DNA of 64,000 bases, taken from Trichomonas vaginalis G3. Taxonomy: Eukaryota > Parabasalia > Trichomonadida > Trichomonadidae. Made by a program: the position numbers and the translations under genes. Positions 22,621 to 31,442 of this stretch are shown here, in pieces. Under the pieces are notes generated by a model. The model worked only from the letters and a program-made list of their open reading frames with translations, did not search any database and had not been told where the DNA came from. Location of the stretch: assembly GCF_026262505.1 (NCBI RefSeq), contig NC_067208.1, forward strand, positions 9,867,962 to 9,931,961, in the 5' to 3' direction. Position 1 is the first letter of the stretch, and each line of letters opens with the position of its first letter.

Positions 22621-23309
22621 GAACAATAAACACACCTAAAGTTTTTTTTAAGGGTGCACACGAGAGGATCATGTAAACTTCAGAATTTAGAACCTTATTT
22701 TTAGGCATTATCTTGGCTACCTATTTAGGCTCGAAAAGCAAAAAAATATCAAAAAATACAACTTGACTCCATTATGACCCTTTCATGGAGGTAGTTTTTA
22801 TCCGCTAGTATTTTCCCTTTGAATCTCTTTACAATTCGAAATCAAATTCAAATCTCAGTAGAAGAAAGGAAGAATCGACTTACTACGGTTGTAATACGAA
22901 TAAATACATATATTTAATTATTTTTATTTACATAATAATTGTTTGAAGCTCATATTCCATCAAATTTTTAAATAAAAACATTAAAATGTTGAAAATGTTC
23001 ATATATTTTAATAGGGTTTTGGCACTTTATTGAGGAATTACTACATACATAGTCGAACTGAACTTGATATTTTGAAATTTAAATTATTTATCAAAATTAA
23101 AATTTAACTTGAAATTTATAATTATTTAGTCATATTTTGCATAATTCTAAGTAGATTTTGTAAAAAATCAAGAAAGAAAACTTTTAACGTGCTTTATTTT
23201 TTCTTTTTTATAATAATACATATTATTATATAATTAACATATTCATAATGTTTCACCCTTTCAAAAATATAATCCTCCTCTCAAATAAACGTACATACGA
23301 GAAAGGGAC
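22621..23309. other. Non-coding region before the assembly gap
   Basis: Same AT-rich sequence as 15579-16266, apart from one-base run-length differences. Nothing else seen. Confidence 0.6.
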
Positions 23310-23334
23310 NNNNNNNNNNNNNNNNNNNNNNNNN
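23310..23334. other. Assembly gap (25 N)
   Basis: Run of 25 Ns with AGGGAC on both sides, so the join is not sequence-verified. Linkage between the duplicated region and the Maverick region rests on scaffolding. Confidence 0.99.
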
Positions 23335-23899
23335 AGGGACAAACTATCCAGTGTCACTTTTCAAAGGAATAAAAAAAATAATAAAGATGAAATAATAACA
23401 TGAAATCTTATCTAAATATAATTTTATCTAAATAGATAAATGAATTAAGCAGTTTACAGTTATATATATTTAATGAGAGACAATATCTAGTTCTATGGTA
23501 GAAATGACTCTTAGACTCAAATAAGTAACACAGATAGAAAGTACTCAGTATAACAATTATATATGTACACTCAAAGTTAGTCGCTGCTAAAATCTTAACC
23601 TTGCATTTCGGGAAAATCCGACAAATGGCTCTTAGACTCAAATAAGTAACACAGATAGAAAGTACTCAGTATAACAATTATATATGTACACTCAAAGTTA
23701 GTCGCTGCTAAAATCTTAACCTTGCATTTCGGGAAAATCCGACAAATGGCTCTTAGACTTGTTTTGATAATTAATTCTTCAATTATATTATAATTTAAAC
23801 AAATTTCCCAACTATCTGTATGTCATTCAATTCCCGGCCACTACATTCAATGATGGACCATTTCCTTCAAATTTTGAAATACCTTATTCAATTTGTTGT
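23335..23899. repeat. Non-coding flank with 121-bp tandem duplication
   Basis: TGACTCTTAGACTC at 23505 recurs as TGGCTCTTAGACTC at 23626 and starts again at 23747, so about two full 121-bp units lie in tandem (23505-23746). No gene. The remainder is AT-rich upstream sequence of the MULE gene at 23900. Confidence 0.75.
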
Positions 23900-24658
23900 A
23901 TGGAGCCCGTGATATTCAACACTATGGAGCTCCTCCAGTTTGGTATCCAAGAAGAGATAAAAGCTAGCATGGGCTACTCTCAAAAATGCAGGAAAGAATA
24001 CTTCACGATCGAATACAAATGTAAGTATCCACAATGTCAAGCTAAATTCAAAGTCCGGATAATAAATCAAGATAAATATGAACTACTAATCCACTCTGAC
24101 TCTCATGATCATTCTGCACCTCCGAAATCAACAAAAACAATATCCTCATTATTTGTCAGAAATTATCTTAAACATTACTTTGAAAACAATATGAATCATG
24201 CTACAGCTCAACTTAAGTGTTTCCAAGACTTAAATATTTCATATACAGACGAAGAGTTACTTTCAATATTTGCACAAGGTCCAGATGCATTACGTAAATT
24301 TGCTCAAAGAGCTGAAATTGTTTCCAAACGCTTTAGTTCGGATGAAAAAGTTTCTTTAGCTATCTTTGCCGAATCTGTTCAAGAAAGTTGTCCAGAAGAT
24401 TTAATTGAATTTATCTCTGAGCCGGGAAAACTAGTTTTTTTATATGCACCTTTCGAAGCGAAGGCCCTTGGTCACCAAATTTCTACGTTTCACATCGATT
24501 CAACGTATAAACTTCTAAGGGCTAACATTCCATTATATGCACTCACAGGAAAAACAGAACATACTATTGTTTTTCCTTTTTTGTATTTCTTTATTTCTCC
24601 TGACACAAGCGAAAATATTCAATATTGTGTTTGTCGTTATTTTCAATATATTAGTTAG
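23900..24658 (+). pseudogene. MULE-type transposase, N-terminal half, cut by Maverick end
   Basis: N-terminal part of a MULE transposase. Residues about 35-75 form a Cys2-His2-like DNA-binding module of the WRKY/FLYWCH/FAR1 type (YKCKYPQCQAKF then HSDSHDHS). A helical linker follows, and the DDE domain begins with the first catalytic Asp in HIDSTYKL (about residue 200). The frame ends after about 252 residues, just past the first strand pair of the DDE domain, where the Maverick terminal hairpin starts (24662). The second Asp, Glu and SWIM finger are absent. The other MULE gene (2-1099) has exactly those later parts, but it is a different sequence. Confidence 0.8.
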
Positions 24659-24661
24659 TAT

Positions 24662-24710
24662 ACATATCTTCAGTACGGTGGCACTGCGCGCCATCTTACC
24701 GAAGATATGT
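24662..24710. repeat. Maverick left terminal hairpin
   Basis: Arms ACATATCTTC (24662-24671) and GAAGATATGT (24701-24710) enclose a 29-nt loop that has its own small stem (TGGC...GCCA). The loop is conserved with the remnant at 16773-16797, whose arms are different but also complementary. Confidence 0.8.
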
Positions 24711-25635
24711 CAATCTGACACTTTACAAAACCACTAACGTATATTTTACATCACAGATGCAATATTTCTAATAACCTTAAACTATTTCTGCCACGTAAAG
24801 TATTTATCACATAAACCACCTCATCTCACCTCTCTGTACGTTATATATTGTGCGCAGGTCATTGCCCATGGCAACTCCCCGCGACACAATGCACGTGCAT
24901 GAAAAAAATAAACGTTCTCACTAACGTTCTCACTAACGTTCCCACTAACGTTCCCACTAAGGTTCTCATTTACAAAAGTATTGCAGCGCTTCCCATTGCT
25001 GTGCTTCACACAATAGTTCATATTCTTCAGTGTCCCTAGCTGTCCTTCCTTTTTATATAACTCCATGACATTTATAATCTCGCGAAACTTAACAGGTAGC
25101 ATAACAGATTAAAATCAGATGAGGTTTTGAACCAAAATTTCTAAGCAACGTTGTCAAGGATTTTGAGGAACTAGGGACAGAGTGTGGCAAAGTCCAAGAT
25201 TTAATTTATCTTCATCTGTTTCATCAGCTATCTCATCTAATATGCCAATATTTTATTCATAACTCGTGGCAAACTCACTAACTTTCATTATGTTCATCTG
25301 CATGCTTCATCTGATAGAAAGTATGACTTTCATTAACTCTGTGAGATAATGAAAACTACTAGGGACAGAGACCATGGCAAAGTTTATGATTTAATTATTA
25401 TCTCTCACTAACAACAACCACAAACTCCAACACTAACGACAAGTACTAACCTCAACACAAATGACATACACATAACAACACCCAACTCCAACACTAACGA
25501 CAGTACTAACCCACACAAATGACAAACACTAACAACAACCACAAACTCCAACACTAACGACAAGTACTAACCTCAACACAAATGACAAACACTAACAACA
25601 ACCACAAACTCCAACACTAACGACAAAAATAAATG
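24711..25635. repeat. Maverick subterminal region with 12-bp and longer tandem repeats
   Basis: No gene. Five 12-bp units (CACTAACGTTCT and variants) lie at about 24908-24968, and a second array with CACTAACGACAAGTACTAACC-like units, about 60 bp apart, spans about 25404-25630. ORFs reading NVSENV here are translations of the 12-bp repeat. The conserved tract TAACGTATATTTTACATCAC at about 24735 matches the remnant at 16728. Confidence 0.7.
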
Positions 25636-25638
25636 TCC

Positions 25639-27007
25639 TCACTTCTTAACAAAGTAATATGTGCTTCTTACACCACCATAGCTCAAACGTTTCTTTTCAA
25701 ACATCGATTGAAACTTATTTTGAGCCATTGGCTTTAGTCTCTTTTTCTTCAAATACGCCAAGAAATCTTCTTCACATCTTTTCATTTCATAGCCTTCTTT
25801 AAACTCCTCCTTGTTAAGTTCTATGAAATCCTTTATCTCATTCTTTGTTGCAATGGCTTCTTCACAAACGACATCGTGAACTATTTCATCATTGCATTCA
25901 TGTATGACCTCCTCACTGTTCTCATGAACTATTTCATCATTGCATTCATGTATGACCTCCTCACTGTTCTCATGAACTATTTCATCATTGCATTCATGTA
26001 TGACCTCCTCACTGTTCTCATGAACTATTTCAACACTGTTCTCATGAACGACCTCCTTACTGTCTTTCATAAGCGTTTCAAAGTCTCCTTTACTCATTAC
26101 TTCAATCTCATGCTGTTCACAGTAGTACTTAAACTCACTGTATATGTCTTTGTTGTATGTTATATTGCTTCCCATGTACTCCATGAATTTTTCAAGCACT
26201 TCCTCATAATTCACTGTTTCTTTCTTTCCACGACCTTCTAATATCATACTTGCTTCGTAAATATAACTTCTTGCAGAACCGTCTCGCTTTCTACTTCTCT
26301 TCACAAATTCTCTCATCTTGCCACCAAATACATTTGAACTACATGCAAAGAATTCATTCTCCTTCGCAAATTCTTTATATCTTCTGTAGCACTCTGTACA
26401 ATTCCATCCGGATACAAACTTTTCATAGAACCTCGTAAAACATTTGGTAAGGTGTTTTGTTCATTTCGATGAGTTCTTGTTTAGCCCTGGTGAATGGTAT
26501 CTTCCTTACATCAAATTCACTTAAATCTTTCTTCATGAAGTACGTCAGTAAGTTTGAATAAAACTCTTCATTAAAGCTTTCAATGAGATTTGAGAAATAT
26601 TCGTAATTTCCTTTGTATCTGCTGCTTACGTCAATGACAACAAATCTTCTGTCGTCTTTGTCAATCTTTACTGAGTTGAAGTTGTTAGATATCATGATGA
26701 TATTACAAACATTCTCTATCTTTCTTACTGGCTGACACTTCTGATTTAAGTCCAACTGAGTCTCTGTTACTATTGACTTTAGTGCGTCGTGGTTCATGAC
26801 CTTAGACGTATCGCATGAGCTTAGTTCATTGCATACGATGAGCTTCATGTTCTCAATAGCAGCATTGAATCTACCAACCACATTCTCTATTGCCGTTATA
26901 TTATTGTTGGCGTACTTGCTAATGAGCTCGCATAGAACATTACTAAGTACATTCTTACCAGTTCCTTGCTTTCCTATTAACAAAAGTACTGTTCCAGTCT
27001 TTCCCAC
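25639..27007 (-). pseudogene. SF3 helicase (D5-like), N-truncated paralogue
   Basis: Starts abruptly (GTG at 27007 is only the first codon after a stop) just before Walker A IGKQGTGKN and continues through MKLIVCNEL, IMISNN and DRRFVVID. These match the intact helicase at 40352-41587 block for block. The N-terminal region before Walker A is missing: the preceding sequence is the end of the gene at 27025, so a deletion joined the two. A frameshift near 26316-26423 separates the C-terminal domain. That domain carries an insertion of tandem 16-residue repeats (EEVIHECNDEIVHENS, about three copies, 25870-26040). Its end (KKKRLKPMAQNKFQ) resembles a winged-helix tail. Confidence 0.8.
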
Positions 27008-27024
27008 GGGATACTAACTAAAAA

Positions 27025-27873
27025 TTATATTTTTATCGTTCGATAGTAGTTGTATATGAAACTAAGTTCTAAGTAAAACGCATGGTATAATGGAATTATT
27101 CTTTTTCTTCCATCTGTAGTAAACCATACTTGAAAGTCTGAAATACTTCCACTTGGTGGTTCGTATAACTTTGTAGGTTTTTCGTAAAAGTCATTCATCA
27201 GACATAAGAAAGAGTTTTGCGCACCAGAAAATGAAGCATGAACAATAATAGCATCTGGGTCGAAAATATTTTCATATGTTCCATTAGGTTTTTCGACTTC
27301 ATAAAAGTCCGGGTGTACTGGATATTCTGCAGGCTGATTTAACATCCTCATAAATCTATACCATGCCAAGTTGTTATATTTTGTAGAAATATAAACGTTT
27401 TCTCCAAGGTCTTCTATTTTATTGATTTTAACAGTTGCATTTTTCCTGTCATAAATAATATCGAGATGGTATTCTCCTTCGTCAATGTTATACTGGTTTG
27501 CATATTCGATATAGATATCGTTTATTTTTTCTTGAAAAGCTTGAAGAGTTGTTTCTAAGTTTACAAGCAAACTAACTTGTAAAAGTTTTCCCTGTTCAAA
27601 TTTCTCATACATACGTTTTTCTTTGTTATAGTATCGAACTTCAAAACCGACCGTAAATGGGAAACCATGTATGGCTTCTGAAATGAACTTCATTCTACGA
27701 AAGCCAATAGCTTTTGTGACGGATGGGTCTCTTAACCATCTTAATGGGTAGTCAAAACGATAGCCTTCATGCTTTACGGTATCTGTCTCAAACTTTTGAC
27801 CGACATTAGTAAAAAGTTCATCTAATGGTTTAGTTGTAGCAACTCTAGAATTTTCTTTTTCTATTGAAAGCAT
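27025..27873 (-). CDS. Maverick conserved protein, paralogue of 33750-34610
   Basis: 282 residues, not recognised by family. It aligns along its whole length with the product of 33750-34610: near-identical blocks are YRFDYP(L/I)RWL, KAIGFRR, NIFDP, CHASFS/VHASFS and SDFQVWFTT followed by IIPLY and LELSFIYNY. It has no signal peptide or membrane helix and looks like a mixed alpha/beta soluble protein. Both paralogues are open frames in a decayed neighbourhood, so constraint is plausible; a virion-associated role is only a guess from the Polinton context. The stop is 18 bases from the truncated helicase. Confidence 0.7.
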   Translation of the reverse strand: MLSIEKENSRVATTKPLDELFTNVGQKFETDTVKHEGYRFDYPLRWLRDPSVTKAIGFRRMKFISEAIHGFPFTVGFEVRYYNKEKRMYEKFEQGKLLQVSLLVNLETTLQAFQEKINDIYIEYANQYNIDEGEYHLDIIYDRKNATVKINKIEDLGENVYISTKYNNLAWYRFMRMLNQPAEYPVHPDFYEVEKPNGTYENIFDPDAIIVHASFSGAQNSFLCLMNDFYEKPTKLYEPPSGSISDFQVWFTTDGRKRIIPLYHAFYLELSFIYNYYRTIKI

Positions 27874-27891
27874 ATTTTATCTAGAATAAAA

Positions 27892-29287
27892 ATGTCGAAA
27901 GATATTGCTTCATAAGAGAAATACAACACAAACCGACAACTCATTATGCAAGCTCTAAATAAGAAACACAACAAACTTTTCAAACTATTCTAAGATATCT
28001 GAGTCATTGAAAGAAGGAAACTTAAAACTGACATTAAACCCAATGACAGATGAGTTTCTGTTTCAAGACAATAAGAACATACTGTCTGTATAAATCCAAC
28101 AAAAGGAACTTTAAACGAAGAAACCTATAAATGAACTTCTTTTGAAAGCAGATGTTGACAACAAAGCTGACAAAGAATATGTAGACGATGCAATAGCAAA
28201 AGAAGAAGAAAGAGCTAACAATGCTTATGCAACAAAAGAACATACTCATCCTGAACTAGCAGACAAACATATGTTGACAATAAAATGTCAAGTGAAGTGA
28301 CAAGAGCTGAAAACGAATATTCTAAAAAGACTCATACACATTCTATATCTGATATTACAAACTTACAAGAAACCTTAAACAGGAAAAGTGACGTTGGACA
28401 TACACATACCATTGCAAATATACAACTTACAAGAAACCTTAAACAGGAAAAGTGCCGTTGGACATACACATTCTATATCTGAAATAACAAACTTACAAGA
28501 AACCTTAAACAGTAAAAGTGCCGTTGGACATACACATTCTATATCTGAAATAACAGACTTAAACGTTAGCCTTGAAAAGAAAGCAGACAAGAACCATACA
28601 CATGATTTCTTCACAACTGTTGCTATAGAAAGTATTGAAGGAACGGTTGAAGGAACTGGTGGGGATGCATTATATTGTAAACCTCCTAACTTTCCACAAG
28701 GTTTAACATCGGATGACGACATAACGACGATGAGAAACATTAGATGTAAAGATGTTTATGTCATGAAGGATGAACATAATATTAAATTCACTGCTCAAGA
28801 TTTATATGACAAGAAAGCAGACAAAACAGAGCTTCAAACATTAAAGACAGAAATACTTCAAACATTATATCCTATAGGCTCTATTTATACGTCAATGAAC
28901 TCAACAAATCCAGAAACAGTTCTGGGTTTTGGAACTTGGACTCAAATAGTCGACAGGTTTTTGTATTGTGCAAACTCTTCAAAGGAAACAGGTGGAAGTA
29001 AAACGATTTCAGGTGAAAATTTACCTGCACATAGTCACTACATAGATTTAAGCACATCTCAAGCAGGTTGGCATAAGCATAGATATTGGGATTGGTCAGC
29101 AATGACAAAAGGTAAAGGATATGATGTTAAAGACAACGTTAAGTTTGCTATAAATTGTTACTGGAGTAACACTGAGGGAGGAGGAAACCATACACATCAC
29201 GTTTCAGGATATACGCAAACAACGGGACAAAGTAAAGAATATATGCCACCTTACATGACAGTTTACGCATGGTATAGAATTGCTTAG
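27892..29287 (+). pseudogene. Phage-type tail-fibre/collar-like protein, frameshifted
   Basis: The ATG at 27892 starts a short frame (MSKDIAS) that is lost within 25 bases. Coherent coding text continues in changing frames through NPMTDEFLFQDNKN, KADVDNKADKEYV and KEHTHPELA, and is then fully open from 28388 to 29287. The middle has about 20-residue repeats of the form GHTHSISEITNLQETLNSKS, typical of bacteriophage tail fibres. The C-terminal third resembles phage collar/tail-tip domains (YPIGSIY, FGTWTQI, NLPAHSH, GGGNHTH, YMPPYMTVYAW), with His-rich metal-coordinating motifs. At least four indels lie upstream of 28430. If expressed it would make a trimeric receptor-binding-like fibre; that is inference from family resemblance. 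Confidence 0.75.
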
Positions 29288-30241
29288 TCGTCATTTTCAA
29301 CTTCTTTAGCATATTCGTCAGGAGTTGTCTTATATTTGTTAGGAACTGTCTTTGAAAGTATACCACCTTGAACTTTGACAAGTTTGAAACGAGGTCTGGC
29401 AATAGTAGTTTTATCTTCTGCTTGCAGTGTGTACATTTTGCCATGTTTGCCTAAAACTTCATAATATTCTCTTGTATACTTTCTTCTATTTTTACGAACA
29501 CGAACGTGAGTACCTGTCGGGTTTCCATTGTTGTCATAGTCAATAGTATTTTCATATGGGTCGCGTTTAGGTATTTCTATTTTTACTTTGTCACCTTTCT
29601 GAAGTTTGAAGCCCGGCATTCTTTCTTGTTTGTCTCTTTTGACTAAATTATTAAATATATAGTCTTTCTCTAAGTCAGGGTTGTTTTTCATTTCTTCGGG
29701 GGAGTGGTTTTCCAAACCTTTTTGTTCACGGTTATTGTAAATATTTAAAACTTGTCTCATCTTTGCCATGGAGAAGTGTCTATATTTGTCGTCATATGAC
29801 ATTTCATTTGCTTCACCACCTTGTGGTTGGTTTAAGTCTCTTAACATTTTTATACATCCGTCAATGACACAAGAGCAGAATGGTTTTGGTCGACAATGAA
29901 ATATTGGTTTACATTTTTTGAACGCAGATAGTTTTTTACATCATCTGATTTGAAAGAACTTTTCACAGTCAGATGTCAGTTTTGTTGGATGGTATTTGTC
30001 ACGAATATTGTCAAAGCAGTTTTTACATCTAAAATATTTTTGGACCATAATGGTATGGCTTCACAGTATCTTGTGTTTTGACCAAAAATATTAACCAGTA
30101 TGGAGGTCCATCTGTTCTAACTCTCGGAATGTTTTCCAAGATATCCATAAACCAAGCATTTGGTGTTGAACTAAAGATTTTTATCATGAGTGCTTTTTTT
30201 GTTGCCTTAGAAACATAGGGGTCCTTGTTTGGATTCGTCAT
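29284..30241 (-). pseudogene. Maverick retroviral-type (RVE) integrase, broken
   Basis: Two minus-strand pieces. The upstream piece (30241-30029) has WFMDILENIP and PPYWLIFLV, which fits the first catalytic Asp strand of an RNase H-fold integrase. The downstream piece (29847-29284) has the helical NIYNNREQKGLENHSPEEM segment found after the catalytic Glu, and then a basic SH3-like C-terminal domain (FKLQKGDKVKI, KYTREYYEVLGKHGKMYTL, RPRFKLVKV) characteristic of Maverick integrases. The 180 bases between them cannot hold the usual second Asp and Glu region, so part of the catalytic core is missing and the gene cannot make an active enzyme. It overlaps the tail-fibre gene end to end by 4 bases. 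Confidence 0.7.
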
Positions 30242-30258
30242 TTTTTAACCCATAAGAA

Positions 30259-30644
30259 ATGGGTTTATTTGGCGCATTAGCAGGAGTGCATCTAGATTTT
30301 TACCGCAGTGGGAAAATAGCCAGAGGTGCATTTGGAATTGGAAGGAAGATTTTGAGTACATTAGGTATACTTAAAGAGAAAGCACAACCTATTATACAAA
30401 CTGTACAGAAAGGTTGGGATGTAGCACGAGATGCAACAAATCTTTTTCCAATCCTGAAACAAGAGGAAAAGTTCAAGGATGGATGGACAATGTAGGAAGA
30501 CAAGCAGGAAACTATTATAACAAAGCAAATGACTACTATAACCAAGCAGGACACATATGGACCAAGGTGAAATTCTTTAACAGAGGATATAAACAGTGGG
30601 TAAACAATAACCAACCTCAACCGCCTCAAACGTGGGGAATGTAA
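30259..30644 (+). pseudogene. Small Maverick protein with amphipathic N-terminus, one frameshift
   Basis: The ATG at 30259 gives MGLFGALAGVHLDFYRSGKI, a Gly/Ala/Leu-rich segment followed by basic amphipathic helices. The frame changes near 30445 and continues with GNYYNKANDYYNQAGHIW to a Pro/Gln-rich end (QPQPPQTWGM). Combined length is about 128 residues. Not recognised. The layout (short hydrophobic start, basic helix) recalls membrane-active minor virion proteins, but this is a structural impression only. It starts 18 bases after the divergent integrase start. Confidence 0.5.
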
Positions 30645-30662
30645 AATTTTTACTGAGATGAA

Positions 30663-30830
30663 ATGAACAATGCAGCATTGAGACAAATAAGTTCAAGATG
30701 GATTTGTCGGCTTCCAGCAGTTACACCACGTGTTTGTCAAGTTCTTATATCAGGAAGTTTTAGACCGACTTAAAAAAACCTAAACAACCAGTTGAAAACA
30801 AACCAAACTAAAATTTTTTACTGAGATGAA
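30663..30830 (+). other. Short spacer with possible 36-codon remnant
   Basis: The ATG at 30663 opens 36 codons (MNNAALRQISSRW...) ending in TAA. The tract TTTTTACTGAGATGAAATGA precedes both this ATG (30648) and the next gene (30816), so it may be a shared leader or promoter motif. Weak coding evidence. Confidence 0.3.
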
Positions 30831-31098
30831 ATGACCGAAGAAGTTTGAAACGGTAGATTTGACACCACAAACAAAAAGTTCAGAACCATTGTCAAAACCC
30901 GTCAAAGAACTTACAGATGAAGAGAAAAATTCAATAATAGAAAGTGCCAGGTCTGGAAATACAAACCTAACTACAAAGTCACTTTTCATAAAAATGGAAC
31001 GGCTAGTATCTCAAAAAAAGAAACAGACTCTCACAAATAAAATATTGAAGTCTGAAGGAGCTTTCGAGACAACAGATGGAAAAGTTTTACTTCACTGA
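30831..31098 (+). pseudogene. Small acidic/basic Maverick protein, start frameshifted
   Basis: An ATG just after the repeated TTTACTGAGATGAAATGA leader reads three codons before a stop. The next frame is open from about 30838 to 31098 (KKFETVDLTPQTK..., ending EGAFETTDGKVLLH), about 85 residues. It is Lys- and Thr-rich and soluble, not recognised. Its 3' end overlaps the start of the next gene at 31076. Confidence 0.45.
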
Positions 31099-31413
31099 CC
31101 AACAGTTCATTATAGAACATCTCATTGACTTAGAGTCGAAATATTCTAAACTTTACAACAAACACAAAAAGTTGAAAGGAAAACAAAAACAAATGGCATA
31201 TGATATTTATGAAGATGTTGACGACACAACTGTTCCTGCAAGTAAGTAAAGTCAGAGGAACCGAAAAGTGACGAAAAACCGATAGAAGAAGAAAACCAAA
31301 AACTGAAGATAAACAAAACCAAAGTTTAGTTTGGAAACTAAACCAAGTCAACCTTCATTAGCTGGTATGGGTTGGCGTCAAAGACTTATGGCAGCAGGCG
31401 GTTATGTAAAGTA
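31076..31413 (+). pseudogene. Small Maverick protein with coiled-coil start, frameshifted
   Basis: The ATG at 31076 opens 57 codons with an amphipathic coiled-coil (FIIEHLIDLESKYSKLYNKHK) and an acidic stretch (DIYEDVDD), stopping at 31249. A different frame then continues acidic sequence, and a final frame ends QPSLAGMGWRQRLMAAGGYVK at 31413. Together about 110 residues with two frame changes. Not recognised; the Gly-rich C-terminus looks like a conserved tail. Confidence 0.45.
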
Positions 31414-31442
31414 AAGAAAAAATATTTTTTTATTTTTATAAA

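Larger units (their letters stand above)
16820..23309. repeat. Segmental duplication, copy 2 (about 6.5 kb), ends at N gap
   Basis: Direct repeat of 9771-16266. The gene frames in this copy are broken by scattered single-base indels that copy 1 lacks, although at the Gly-rich N-terminus copy 2 is intact and copy 1 is broken. The block ends exactly at the run of Ns at 23310, which makes a collapsed-haplotype or contig-joining artefact plausible. Confidence 0.95.

Noticed and set aside
24821-25102. ORF with NVSENV repeats
   Set aside because: Translation of the 12-bp subterminal repeat; no initiation context or homology.
27892-29287. Bacterial contamination or prophage
   Set aside because: The tail-fibre-like gene is embedded between Maverick genes with the same composition, and no other phage gene is present.
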